Shown: in pieces, positions 15,928 to 24,626 of the stretch | Position numbering within the stretch: position 1 is the first letter of the stretch | How the letters are laid out: every line of letters begins with the position of its first letter | Origin: Planococcus shixiaomingii | Lineage (GTDB): Bacteria; Bacillota; Bacilli; Bacillales_A; Planococcaceae | Assembly: GCF_030413615.1 (NCBI RefSeq) | Contig: NZ_CP129236.1 | Span: 1,968,001-2,032,000, forward strand | Reading direction: 5' to 3' | Length of the DNA: 64,000 bases | The notes under the pieces: generated by a model | Databases searched by the model: none | Seen by the model: only the letters and a program-made list of their open reading frames with translations | Told to the model about the DNA's origin: nothing | Made by a program: the position numbers and the translations under genes

Positions 15928-17358
15928 ATGACAAAAAAGATGGTTGAAAAAATCACGAATATGGATGAAGACTTTGCGCAATGGTACACAGACGTGGTGA
16001 CGAAAGCCGAGCTGATCGATTACTCCAGCGTCCGAGGTTCGATGATTATCCGTCCATATGGTTTTGCCATTTGGGAAAATATCAAAGATGCGCTGGACGC
16101 TGAAATCAAAGAAACCGGACATGAAAATGTGTATATGCCATTGTTGATTCCAGAGAGCTTGCTGCAAAAAGAAAAAGACCATATTGAAGGATTTGCACCG
16201 GAAGTGGCGTGGGTGACGCACGGAGGCGACGAAAAACTGGCAGAGCGGTTGTGCATCCGTCCGACTTCAGAGGTGCTCTTTGCGGAACACTACAAAAACA
16301 TCATCCACTCCTACCGGGATCTTCCGAAACTGTACAACCAGTGGGCAAACGTCATCCGCTGGGAAAAAACGACACGGCCATTTTTGCGAACGCTTGAGTT
16401 TTTATGGCAAGAAGGCCATACGTGCCATGAAACCGAAGAAGATGCCCACGAAGAAACCGTCAAAATGCTCAATGTCTACGCGGACATCTGTGAACGTGTC
16501 TTGGCGATTCCAGTCATAAAAGGGCGCAAAACCGAAAAAGAAAAATTTGCTGGAGCCAAGTACACGTATACGATCGAGAGTTTGATGCACGACGGCAAAG
16601 CGCTTCAATCAGGGACGTCCCATAATCTGGGCACCGGATTTGCGGAAGCGTTCGGCATAGAGTTTTTGAACAGGGAAGGGAAGCTGCAGCCGGTACACCA
16701 AACGTCCTGGGGTTTCACCACCCGGATTATTGGAGCCATGATCATGGTCCATGGTGACGACAAAGGATTGGTCTTGCCGCCTGAAGTGGCACCTACTCAA
16801 GTTTTGATCGTGCCGATCGCACAGCATAAGGAAGGCGTACTGGATGCGGCGTACGAACTTCATCGTTCGCTCAAATCTTCTGTCCGTATCGGCATCGATG
16901 CCAGTGATAAAAAACCAGGATGGAAATTCAACGAGTCCGAAATGAAGGGCATCCCGCTCCGGTTGGAAATCGGGCCAAAAGATATCGAGGAAAACAAAGT
17001 GGTTTTGGTCAGACGGGATACCGGAGAGAAAATCCAAGTAGAAAAAGAAAACATTCTAGCAGAAATCAACCGCTTGCTCACGGATATCCAGGAAAACCTG
17101 TTCCAGAAAGCGCTCGAACACCGCAACAACAAAACGGCCAGTGCGGTGAATATGGAGGAGTTTCAGGAACAATTAACGCTACACGGCGGATTCATCAAAG
17201 CGATGTGGTGCGGCAAGCAAGCGTGCGAAGACCAGATCAAAGAGTTGACCCAAGCCACTTCACGCTGCATTCCATTCGAACAAGAGAATTTATCAGAGGA
17301 ATGCGTATGCTGCGGCCAAAAAGCGGAGGAAATGGTAATTTGGGCGAAAGCTTATTAA
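15928..17358 (+). CDS. proS: prolyl-tRNA synthetase, short archaeal/eukaryote-like form
   Basis: 476 residues, the length of the class without the YbaK editing insertion. Class II motifs are visible: motif 1 around [18 protein letters not shown], motif 2 around [24 protein letters not shown], motif 3 around [15 protein letters not shown]. The C-terminal domain ends [19 protein letters not shown], with a Cys cluster typical of this form. It charges tRNA-Pro with proline. Many Bacillales carry a long housekeeping ProS and a second short T-box-controlled one; this is the latter. ATG 15928 follows AAAAGGAG. Confidence 0.95.
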   Translation: MTKKMVEKITNMDEDFAQWYTDVVTKAELIDYSSVRGSMIIRPYGFAIWENIKDALDAEIKETGHENVYMPLLIPESLLQKEKDHIEGFAPEVAWVTHGGDEKLAERLCIRPTSEVLFAEHYKNIIHSYRDLPKLYNQWANVIRWEKTTRPFLRTLEFLWQEGHTCHETEEDAHEETVKMLNVYADICERVLAIPVIKGRKTEKEKFAGAKYTYTIESLMHDGKALQSGTSHNLGTGFAEAFGIEFLNREGKLQPVHQTSWGFTTRIIGAMIMVHGDDKGLVLPPEVAPTQVLIVPIAQHKEGVLDAAYELHRSLKSSVRIGIDASDKKPGWKFNESEMKGIPLRLEIGPKDIEENKVVLVRRDTGEKIQVEKENILAEINRLLTDIQENLFQKALEHRNNKTASAVNMEEFQEQLTLHGGFIKAMWCGKQACEDQIKELTQATSRCIPFEQENLSEECVCCGQKAEEMVIWAKAY

Positions 17359-17364
17359 TGCTTA

Positions 17365-17395
17365 AGAAAAAGGACCGGTTTTACGGTCCTTTTGT
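17365..17395 (+). terminator. rho-independent terminator of proS
   Basis: AAAAAGGACCG-GTTTTA-CGGTCCTTTTGT directly after proS; also lies next to the convergent gene at 17399. Confidence 0.85.
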
Positions 17396-17398
17396 ACT

Positions 17399-17920
17399 TT
17401 AGTCGAATTTTTCAATCCTGTGGCCGGAAACGACAAAGTGAGGACTGTCATCTCCGCTCCTGAAAAGCCGCCAAGATTCACTGTAGTCTCCGGTCACTGA
17501 GGAATTCGGGAAAATTTCGAGAGTGTAGTCGTTTGACAAATAGACTGTCAAGCTACCAAAGGTATCGGCTTCTATATTCTCTACTACTAAGTCGCTTTTG
17601 ATGCTGCGCATCAGCCACTGAACCCGCTCATCAAAACGGTTATTCCCTTGGATGTCCCAGTAAAAGTCTTCCATATCTCCTTCCCATTTACTACTGGGGA
17701 CGTAAAAGTCGTGCGAACCAACATAAATAGTACTGGCTTTAGTAATGCGCCATGCGCATTGGACGTGCAGCGCAAACTCCGCAAGTTCTTCGGTTTCTCC
17801 TCTTCTAACGACATCTATTAAATCTCCGAACCCAAGCCAGAGAAGATTCGACGCTCTTCCCAAATAGCGCAGCTTCAATCCGGCTAACTTCTCAGTTTCT
17901 TTTTCAATCGCTGTTTTCAT
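17399..17920 (-). CDS. hypothetical soluble protein
   Basis: 173 residues from ATG 17920, with AAGGAG upstream. No signal or TM segment. Notable conserved-looking stretches are LGRASNLLWLGFGDL near the start, ALHVQCAWRI near residue 50 and a strand-rich C-terminal half ending with the ESWRLFRSG segment. I recall similar hypothetical proteins in Bacillus and Paenibacillus, with no known role; they have the look of immunity-like proteins, but that is a guess. Confidence 0.6.
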   Translation of the reverse strand: MKTAIEKETEKLAGLKLRYLGRASNLLWLGFGDLIDVVRRGETEELAEFALHVQCAWRITKASTIYVGSHDFYVPSSKWEGDMEDFYWDIQGNNRFDERVQWLMRSIKSDLVVENIEADTFGSLTVYLSNDYTLEIFPNSSVTGDYSESWRLFRSGDDSPHFVVSGHRIEKFD

Positions 17921-18204
17921 AAAGCAACTCCTTTTGGTTTGCACAACTTGCTTTTTTGCTTTTCATGATAAAAATTCCTACTTGATTTGCGGAATGATCA
18001 ATGAAAAGTGAAAAAGTTCTGTTAAATGTTATGGGTTCTATTATACTAAAGAAAAACCTGGAATTTGTATTATATGGAAGTTATTTTTCATTATTGCGTT
18101 CCCAGTATTTTTAAATTATAAGAAAGCTTTAGTTATAGCGTTTCTAAAAGTCACTCCAGGTAAAGTTCTTTTTACTACTTCGATGATAAGAAAGCGGGAG
18201 GACC

Positions 18205-18714
18205 ATGAAAAAATTCTTTCTCTTCTTATATCTATTTTCTTTTTTAGTGACCATCTTCGTCTTTGTTTTGGCAAATGCTATGACAACTGAGTTAACTCCT
18301 ACTTCTAGAAGTGGAAATGGAAACCCCTTTATATTCTTCCTTATGTTTACCCAACCATTCATTCTGTTTTTCCTGTACGGAACGGTGGAATATTCGATGA
18401 GATGGCTCGTAACCCTGGCAAACCGAAGCATTCAGTTATGCGCTATTCTTTCAATAAGTGCAGCTGCATTTATATTTGCCCTGACACTTTGGCAAGTTAG
18501 CCGTATGCGAGACGAAATTTTACGAGTTAATGACACGTTCACCAGTTTAAGCCAAGTCGGCTTTTTAAACGTTTACACAAACAACCTGTTCTTTAATGCC
18601 TATACGCTCGCCATGATGGTCCTACTTTGTTGTTTTATCGGCTGCATTTGGGCGCTTTTCATTAAGAAGAGAACTATGAAACAGAACAACAATAACATCA
18701 ACTTAATAAAATAA
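18205..18714 (+). CDS. hypothetical four-TM membrane protein
   Basis: 169 residues; hydrophobic segments about 4-24, 42-58, 74-96 and 128-150, with a basic asparagine-rich tail (KKRTMKQNNNN). ATG 18205 has a GCGGGAGG site. The following DUF4279 gene starts about 23 bases after the stop, suggesting an operon. No family recognised. Confidence 0.6.
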   Translation: MKKFFLFLYLFSFLVTIFVFVLANAMTTELTPTSRSGNGNPFIFFLMFTQPFILFFLYGTVEYSMRWLVTLANRSIQLCAILSISAAAFIFALTLWQVSRMRDEILRVNDTFTSLSQVGFLNVYTNNLFFNAYTLAMMVLLCCFIGCIWALFIKKRTMKQNNNNINLIK

Positions 18715-18737
18715 AGGTTTTATTGGAGGAATAAGCA

Positions 18738-19187
18738 GTGTTTGAGACAAAATCTGAAGTGATGGTCCGCTTTTCTCTTTTTGGAGATGAGTTTCCGATT
18801 GACTTTGTCACCGAACAATTAGGCATTGAACCAACGGCAACTTATAAAAAAGGAGAAATCTTAGCAAAGGCAGATAAAGGGTTCCGTACGCGCTACAGAA
18901 AAGAATCGTGCTGGGAACTGAGCTCCGGCTATCAAACGTCGTTTGACGCTGGGGAACAGATGAACCAGGTGTTGGAACCGCTGAAAAGCAAAACCGCTCT
19001 TATAAACAATTTAAAAGCCCAGTTCAACCTCGATTGCAAAATCTTCGTTGTGATCGTCATAAAAAATGGCGACACTCCAGCGTTGGGTCCGGATTTAGCA
19101 CAAGTGGAATTCGCTTATCTTGTAGGGGCTGAATTTGATACGGATTTATATGCTTGGCCTTACGAAGAAGAAGATACGCATCTTTAA
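18738..19187 (+). CDS. DUF4279 domain protein
   Basis: 149 residues from GTG 18738 with GGAGG 8-10 bases upstream. The pattern RFSLFGDEFPIDFVTEQLGIEPTATYKKGE, then CWELSSGYQ, and two later hydrophobic strands, is that of DUF4279, a small alpha/beta family common in Firmicutes. Function unknown; members often sit beside polymorphic-toxin immunity genes, so an immunity role is possible. Confidence 0.8.
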   Translation: MFETKSEVMVRFSLFGDEFPIDFVTEQLGIEPTATYKKGEILAKADKGFRTRYRKESCWELSSGYQTSFDAGEQMNQVLEPLKSKTALINNLKAQFNLDCKIFVVIVIKNGDTPALGPDLAQVEFAYLVGAEFDTDLYAWPYEEEDTHL

Positions 19188-19249
19188 TTTGTATTTCTAT
19201 GGAATAAAAATCTAAGTGGACTTGTCTGTCTAACAAGCAGAAGTGATGA

Positions 19250-19489
19250 ATGATGATCATTAGTATAGATGGATATTTTCAAGAAATTTTACTGACCGGA
19301 AAAAAGTGTTCGAGTCAGGAGTTAAAACAAAAATACCTTCAAGCAAGAAAACTGGCTGAACAAATGCAAGACCTTCCCTATGTCTTTTCCAGGCTGCATC
19401 GTTTTGATGTTCTTCCATGGGATGTCGGAATTGAAGTGGATTATGTCATTGATACGGATACGGACCGAGTATACATTCCAACATATTAA
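19250..19489 (+). CDS. small hypothetical protein
   Basis: 79 residues starting with two ATG codons; the upstream site is only AGAAGTGA. Charged, alpha-helical first half (SSQELKQKYLQARKLAEQ), then FSRLHRF and an acidic strand DYVIDTDTDRVYIP. No membrane segment. Not recognised. Between its stop and the next gene (19490-19651) is a frame ending EDQEKLLDYLKE that looks like the tail of a lost gene. Confidence 0.45.
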   Translation: MMIISIDGYFQEILLTGKKCSSQELKQKYLQARKLAEQMQDLPYVFSRLHRFDVLPWDVGIEVDYVIDTDTDRVYIPTY

Positions 19490-19651
19490 GCATTCTTTCC
19501 ATTTCTTAGTCTTATGGTCAAGGCGGCGGATTGAGAAAAGTTTTGTTGGGGAGGCTTTTGGTTTCACGAAAGCCAGCCTGTTTTTAACTCAAGCGAAGAT
19601 CAAGAAAAATTATTGGATTACTTGAAAGAGTGACCGCTAAGGAGCAATTTT

Positions 19652-20191
19652 ATGAACATAGATTATATAGTAGAATCCCAACGGTTAGGTTTTAGGAGGT
19701 GGAAAGAAAGCGACAAGATTCCGTTTGCGGCGATGAATGCGGATCCGGAAGTGATGAAGTACTTTCCAAATGTGTTAACGAGAGAAGAGTCCGATGCCTT
19801 AATTGACCGGTTCGAAAAGCATTTTGATGAAAAAGGTTATGGCATATGGGCAGTTGAGCGTAAGGAAGACCAAGCTTTCATTGGTTTTATTGGATTGCTG
19901 GAAGTCGGTTTCGACGTGGATTTTAAAGGCGCAACTGAAATCGGCTGGCGGCTTGACCGCTCTTTTTGGAAGAATGGGTACGCGGCAGAAGGCGCGGAAG
20001 CTTGCTTGAAGTATGCCTTTGAAGTATTGAAAAAGAACGAAGTGTATTCGTTTACTGCCGTTTTAAACGAACCTTCTGAAGCCGTTATGAGACGGATCGG
20101 CATGGAGAAGGTCAAAGAATTTGATCACCCTAAAATTGCTGTGGAAAGTCCGTTAAGGAGGCATGTGTTATATAGAAGCTCTTTAAAGTAA
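19652..20191 (+). CDS. GNAT-family acetyltransferase, RimJ/RimL type
   Basis: 179 residues, ATG 19652 with AAGGAG upstream. Typical opening (ESQRLGFRRWKESDKIPFAAMNADPEVMKYF), acetyl-CoA region EIGWRLDRSFWKNGYAAEGAEACLKYAFE (the N-G-Y-A-x-E-A variant) and late NEPSEAVMRRIGM. Likely acetylates a protein N-terminus or small amine. Confidence 0.88.
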   Translation: MNIDYIVESQRLGFRRWKESDKIPFAAMNADPEVMKYFPNVLTREESDALIDRFEKHFDEKGYGIWAVERKEDQAFIGFIGLLEVGFDVDFKGATEIGWRLDRSFWKNGYAAEGAEACLKYAFEVLKKNEVYSFTAVLNEPSEAVMRRIGMEKVKEFDHPKIAVESPLRRHVLYRSSLK

Positions 20192-20233
20192 GCGTATGAA
20201 GTGCTTGATTTGGCACGGATAAAGAGTGGTTTT

Positions 20234-20495
20234 TTTAAAAGAGCAAAATGGATGATCTTATTGTTTGCATAAGTAGTCCTTTTATTTGTTTTACTGCACA
20301 CCCCAAAGCGACAATACGGACCCACGTATTTTTTTTGGGTTATCTCCAGGCAACTCTGACAGCTGAATTTATTGCCTATGAGTATCAAAATATTATGTCT
20401 AATGCAAAATTCTTTAAAGGAGACACTTTTAAGAGCCTCCAATAGAAAAGGCAATCGAAGGTACTTTAGGTGAATATCTGGTTGAAAAATCATAA
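20234..20495 (+). pseudogene. decayed gene with N-terminal signal or TM segment
   Basis: Three frames piece together one protein. KRAKWMILLFA then TAA (20267-20269), continuing VVLLFVLLHTPKRQYGPTYFF in the same frame, looks like a membrane anchor. A shift gives GYLQATLTAEFIAYEYQNI and on to FKGDTFKSL, and a second shift gives PPIEKAIEGTLGEYLVEKS before TAA 20493-20495. No start codon remains. The original function is not recognised. Confidence 0.5.
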
Positions 20496-20590
20496 ATTTT
20501 GTTTTTTACTGAGTATGAAAATGGCTTTTCATAAGAATTAACACAATCCCCCTTCAGCTTGCATCTTTGGGAAAGGGGCTTCTTCGCTAA

Positions 20591-20959
20591 CGGGAGCTTT
20601 TTTCAACTAATTTTGATTTCAAGGCGGTTATCACCACTCAGTCATCTTAATATGCAGGCGAATGCGAAAAAATCTTGGAGTTTTCAGAGGAAGGGGAAGA
20701 CCCGTGGTTGATGGCAGATTTCGACAAAAATTTTGCCTCCTTTGATTATTGGGCTTAACCTTCCATTGAAGCAGGAACCTACGATTGCGAAGTGGAGTAC
20801 TTTCCTAGCTCGAGCGAGGGAATTGCTTTATAACTTTATCAGTCTAAGGGCAAAGGAGTTTTGGATATAAGTGGAGATCAGAGGAAAGAAAACACGCTTT
20901 TTATTATTTTGCCGGAAGTCAGGAGTCTAGTGAAGGTATCTTCATCTCAAAACAAATAA
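20591..20959 (+). pseudogene. decayed gene with three in-frame TAA codons
   Basis: One frame stays protein-like over 122 codons but is cut by TAA at 20648, 20756 and 20831. Between stops it reads for example YAGECEKILEFSEEGEDPW and SIEAGTYDCEVEYFP, then GKGVLDISGDQRKENTLFII, a convincing beta-rich extracellular-type domain. All three stops fit CAA (Gln) changed to TAA. No start codon or ribosome site is evident. Product not recognised. Confidence 0.5.
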
Positions 20960-21618
20960 GAGCATATTAAATAATCCTATCTTCAGCTTCTAAAGAATAG
21001 AAAAAAAGCAAAAAAAAAAATAAAAATAATTCGTTTTTTGAAGATAATATATTCTTTTTTTTTCAAAATGAATTAGCTTAAATTAAAAGTAGAATGGGCA
21101 CTTCGAAAACAACTTTTTTTAATAAAAAAGATATAAAATCATTTTAAATGAAGCTTTATCCGATGAATATTGACGAAAAATGTCGTATTTCAATAGTCTA
21201 TTGACAGCAGCCATATACAGAAAGAAAACATATTTTACAAAAACAAATTATTAGAATTGTCAGATATTTTATATATATTATTAAAAAATAACATTATTTA
21301 CCTAGAAGGATAAGTGTTAAAAAAATAATAATTTATTGGTATTTACATTATGTAAAAGATATTATAGTCTGTTGGTATCAAATAAAAACAAATGAAAGAG
21401 GGATATCGAGAAAAACTGAGGATAAAGTCTTTTGAGAATCTGGGATTTTTTTTACTCCCTTAAGTTTTCTTAGTTTCAGGTTATTTATGAATATTCACGA
21501 AAAGCTTTGTATAATGAATAGTTATGCATCAGTAATTAAGGTCAAACGATTACACTTCCGTTCATGCAGGAGAAGTGATCAGCAGAAAAACGAAAGAAAA
21601 ACAGGAGGTTTGATAAAG
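20960..21618 (+). other. very AT-rich intergenic region with palindrome
   Basis: Holds long A and T runs (20995-21120) and no coding signal. TTTACATTATGTAAA at 21342-21356 is a perfect palindrome, and TATAGT follows at 21363-21368, so it may be a promoter with an overlapping operator for the gene at 21619. Confidence 0.45.
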
Positions 21619-22008
21619 GTGGTGGATACGGCTTCGTTGGAATTAGTGGCAGAAAAAATAGGTTATCTTTTGGACGTAGAGGTTGAATCAGCAGCAGATG
21701 GGTTTCAGTTTAGAAAAAAGCGGTTTGTTAAGAATTTGGAAAGCACATTTTGTTTAGTGGGCGTTAATCCTTTGACAGAATCGTTCGAGGAGAACGGGAT
21801 GGCAATAAATAAGGCGAGTGTTTTTCTGTTGCCTGAAGAGATGCCGTTATTCATGTTGGCGCTGATCCAGCATCCCATTCCGTTTCCTAGCAATTTCTCG
21901 CAACGCCAAACCAGAACTCATGGCATGCATTGCATTCGCCTGGAATCGCTCGAGGTTCCTGAAAACTTTGCTGAACGTCTCTCAGACGCCCTTAAGCAAA
22001 TCCATTAA
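21619..22008 (+). CDS. hypothetical soluble protein
   Basis: About 129 residues. GTG 21619 is preferred since GGAGG (21604-21608) lies 10 bases upstream; the longer frame back to 21487 has no site and reads as non-coding. Mixed alpha/beta; contains KRFVKNLESTFCLVGV, then HPIPFPSNF, and a final helix ENFAERLSDALKQIH. Not recognised. Confidence 0.5.
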   Translation: MVDTASLELVAEKIGYLLDVEVESAADGFQFRKKRFVKNLESTFCLVGVNPLTESFEENGMAINKASVFLLPEEMPLFMLALIQHPIPFPSNFSQRQTRTHGMHCIRLESLEVPENFAERLSDALKQIH

Positions 22009-22117
22009 GAGAAGGCTTCTTTAAAGAAATGCCAGTTTAAGTAATTCCTTATTATCCGTTGATGTCCCGGGCAGAGGCGATCAGTAGATTGCACACTTGA
22101 GCGAAAGAGGCGGTTTG

Positions 22118-22387
22118 ATGCTGAGAAATTTTCTTTCCTTCATGTCTGTTTTCTTGTTTCTCTTGACCATCATCCCATTAGCCTTGTCATCCATTCATTG
22201 GTTGGATGCCCCGCTGGCTTACCTGCTAAGCTACAGCATCTATTTCCCTTGTGTAATCGGTGCGGCCGGAATTGTTTTGGCGGCATTGGGCATGAAAGGG
22301 GAGCTCCAATTCTACTTGATTTTGGCCAATAGTTTGAGCCTTGGGTTGTATCTTATCAATATCTTTTTACTCGCGGTCACCGCATAA
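22118..22387 (+). CDS. small three-TM membrane protein, paralogue of 2468-2746
   Basis: 89 residues from ATG 22118 with AAAGAGG upstream. Three TM segments; TM1 ends PLAL, and LGMKGELQFYL separates TM2 from TM3, matching LGMEGSLKFYL in the protein at 2468-2746. The two genes are about 20 kb apart and diverged at nucleotide level, so the duplication is old. Function unknown. Confidence 0.6.
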   Translation: MLRNFLSFMSVFLFLLTIIPLALSSIHWLDAPLAYLLSYSIYFPCVIGAAGIVLAALGMKGELQFYLILANSLSLGLYLINIFLLAVTA

Positions 22388-22440
22388 TAGCTCAATAAAT
22401 TTACTCGATAAGTTTTACCACTAAAAGGAGGAAATACAAA

Positions 22441-22605
22441 ATGACTATTATTCCAAAAGAAGTGCTAGAGATGGATAAGATTACTGTGAATTACTTGGAA
22501 ATTTACAAAAACCACATCAATGGCTATAAGCAGTATAAGAAAAACCGGGTTAAGTTGAGCGGGGATTATAAACAAATGGAGCTGTCCGAAGCTGCAGAAA
22601 GATAA
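22441..22605 (+). CDS. small charged protein
   Basis: 54 residues, ATG 22441 with the very strong site AAAGGAGG 8 bases upstream. Highly charged and helical, with lysine- and tyrosine-rich centre (NGYKQYKKNR) and an acidic end (MELSEAAER). The good ribosome site argues that it is real. It lies between the membrane protein gene and the khtTU leader. No family recognised. Confidence 0.55.
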   Translation: MTIIPKEVLEMDKITVNYLEIYKNHINGYKQYKKNRVKLSGDYKQMELSEAAER

Positions 22606-22639
22606 AGCCAGTCGATTAGGGTGAGCGGATTTTCCGTAC

Positions 22640-22797
22640 ATAAGTCACAGATCCCCAGAAAACAGAACAGAAAAAGTTTCGATGTGCACTGGTTTTCTGT
22701 GGGATCTGTGTTTTATAGGGCTACATGTAAAAATCGGCGTCGTCATCAACTCACTTTCTATCACATTTGCTGTCCACCAAACTGGTGGGCTTTTTTT
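22640..22797 (+). promoter_or_regulatory. structured leader with terminator before khtT (possible attenuator)
   Basis: A long hairpin (arms 22646-22663 and 22692-22710, CACAGATCCC...GGGATCTGTG extended by AGAAAAC/GTTTTCT) is followed by CCACCA-AAC-TGGTGG and T7 at 22774-22797, 30 bases before the khtT start. It may end the upstream transcript, or serve as a switch for khtTU. It does not look like the ydaO c-di-AMP riboswitch. Confidence 0.55.
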
Positions 22798-22827
22798 AAC
22801 TGACTCTGCACAAAGGAGGGGAAAAAG

Positions 22828-23325
22828 ATGCGAATTCGGGAACAGGAGTTGCCTGGCATTGGAAAACGCATTTCATTCACAAACCGCGACGGTATTTCTA
22901 CGGTGATTATTCATCACTACAGCGGCAAGCGGGAAATTTATTTTCTTCGGGATGAAGACGATGAAGAAGTTCTGTTTTCAACTGTTTTCACTTCGGACGA
23001 AGCAAAAGAATTCGGTGCACGGCTCCTTGGGATCGGCGAAGAATCTGTAGATGAAGAAAGTTTTGAGCGCTTCCGAATCATGCGCCAAAAAATGCTGGTC
23101 GATTGGATCAAGGTGAAAAAAGCTTCGGCGCTTGCCAGCCAAACAGTCAAGGAAGCGCAGCTGCGCGTTCCTGAAAATGTGTCAATCGTCGGCGTTGTCC
23201 GAGAGGCGGATATTTTGCCGAAACCGGCGGATGATTTTGTGATTCAAGCAGGGGACACCTTACTGGTCATCGGCAATAAAGAAGCGGTAAGCCGCTTCGA
23301 AGCTGCATGCAAAGGCAAGGGGTAA
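22828..23325 (+). CDS. khtT: KhtT, regulatory subunit of K+/H+ antiporter
   Basis: 165 residues: an N-terminal domain of about 70 residues, then an RCK_C (TrkA-C) domain (about 85-163) with VSIVGVVREADILPKP and AGDTLLVIGNKEAVSRFEAAC. In B. subtilis KhtT (YhaT) is a peripheral regulator of KhtU; its RCK_C domain binds c-di-AMP, which activates K+ efflux. ATG 22828 has AAAGGAGGGG. The gene for KhtU follows after 4 bases, as in B. subtilis khtSTU, though no khtS homologue is visible here. Confidence 0.9.
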   Translation: MRIREQELPGIGKRISFTNRDGISTVIIHHYSGKREIYFLRDEDDEEVLFSTVFTSDEAKEFGARLLGIGEESVDEESFERFRIMRQKMLVDWIKVKKASALASQTVKEAQLRVPENVSIVGVVREADILPKPADDFVIQAGDTLLVIGNKEAVSRFEAACKGKG

Positions 23326-23329
23326 AGCT

Positions 23330-24478
23330 ATGGCGGAACTGCCAGAATTGCTTTCCGCAGGACTTCTGTTGCTGCTGTTGTTCGCTGGAGGTTGGCTATC
23401 GTTCAAATTCCGCTTTCCTGACGTCATTGTCTATTTGTTGATGGGCATAGCGGTCAGTGGAATGTTGGCGGATTCACATCTTCTCCATTTTGCCGGAGAG
23501 ATGGGGATTGTCCTGTTGTTCTTCATGCTCGGCATAGAATTCCCAATCAACCAATTGATCGGTCTTGCAAAAAGAGTTTATATGGCCGGCCTACTGGACA
23601 TTGTGCTTTGTTTCGGGATAACAGTCGGCATTGCGTTGGCGTTTCAGCTGGGGTGGTTTGCATCTTTAATAGTTGGCGGTGTGGTTTATGCTACGAGCTC
23701 GTCGCTGACAGCTAAAATGCTGGAAAGTTCCAAGCGGATGGTCTATCCGGAAACGGAATTTATGCTAGGCTTGCTGATTTTCGAAGATTTGTTTTCCCCG
23801 GTTTTGGTGGCCGTCTTAACAAGTTTGGCTGTCGGCGGCGGTATCACGATCGGCTCGATTAGCTGGACGCTGTTTCTGGTGCTGCTGTTGATTGCGGGTG
23901 CTGTTTTTATTGGGGTCTTTTTATTCCGGAAGCTGTGGTTTTTTGTGGACCGCTATGTCGGGGAGGATTTTTTCATGCTGTTGGTTTTGGGTGTCTCGCT
24001 CACTTACGGCGGCCTTGCTCTGTTGCTTGGTCTGTCTGAAGTGCTGGGCGCTTTTCTGGCAGGAATCATGTTGGCAGAAGTGAAACGCGGAGAAGAATTG
24101 CATCGAATCGTTATCCGATTCCGCAATGTTTTGCTGCCTTTATTTTTTGTTTATTTCGGCACGACCATTGAATTCGGGAATGGGGTTCCGATGGCGCCTT
24201 TAATGGTGGTGCTGTTGCTATGGTCCATAGTTTCCAAAATCTTAACCGGCTATTTCGGCGGCCAGCTGTATGGCCTGTCCAAAAGAGTCTCCTTACGAGC
24301 CGGTTTTTCCTTGACACAACGCGGGGAGTTTTCAATCATCGTCGCTGCTTTGGCGCTGGATTCCTTGAAAACGTTCAGCAGTGTCTTTATCTTGCTTTCA
24401 GCAATTATCGGTGTTTTTTTGTTTCAGTTTGCTCCTAAACTGGCGGTTAAGCTGGTCGGAAAAAAAGTGGTTGCTTAA
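23330..24478 (+). CDS. khtU: KhtU, K+/H+ antiporter (CPA2 family)
   Basis: 382 residues, 12-13 TM helices. The CPA2 core is visible: LLFFMLGIEFPI in TM3, GGVVYATSSSLTAKML and LIFEDLFSPVL in the transport region, and LTQRGEFSII late in the protein. It exports K+ in exchange for H+, helping survival under alkaline, high-K+ or electrophile stress. It carries no RCK domain, which KhtT supplies in trans. Overlap with khtT is close (4 bases), so the two are coupled. Confidence 0.92.
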   Translation: MAELPELLSAGLLLLLLFAGGWLSFKFRFPDVIVYLLMGIAVSGMLADSHLLHFAGEMGIVLLFFMLGIEFPINQLIGLAKRVYMAGLLDIVLCFGITVGIALAFQLGWFASLIVGGVVYATSSSLTAKMLESSKRMVYPETEFMLGLLIFEDLFSPVLVAVLTSLAVGGGITIGSISWTLFLVLLLIAGAVFIGVFLFRKLWFFVDRYVGEDFFMLLVLGVSLTYGGLALLLGLSEVLGAFLAGIMLAEVKRGEELHRIVIRFRNVLLPLFFVYFGTTIEFGNGVPMAPLMVVLLLWSIVSKILTGYFGGQLYGLSKRVSLRAGFSLTQRGEFSIIVAALALDSLKTFSSVFILLSAIIGVFLFQFAPKLAVKLVGKKVVA

Positions 24479-24488
24479 TAAGCAAATA

Positions 24489-24526
24489 TAAAAGAAGCGA
24501 AACGTGAAAAATCCGCTTCTTTTTCT
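24489..24526 (+). terminator. rho-independent terminator of khtTU
   Basis: AAAGAAGCG...CGCTTCTTTTTC shortly after the khtU stop. Confidence 0.75.
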
Positions 24527-24626
24527 TTACCTAAAAATTAACCATTATAGCACTTTGTATGGCGATGGTTTCTAAAAAGAATAAGAATATGCCGATTTTC
24601 TTCAACATACAAATTAAGATGGCAGA

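Noticed and set aside
19490..19651. Frame ending EDQEKLLDYLKE as a separate gene
   Set aside because: No start codon or ribosome site; kept only as a possible remnant.
20248..20445. 65-residue frame as a real gene
   Set aside because: Only part of it matches the pieced-together pseudogene; its N-terminal part is out of frame with the signal-like segment.
21487..21618. N-terminal extension of the gene at 21619
   Set aside because: No ribosome site; GGAGG before GTG 21619 defines the start.
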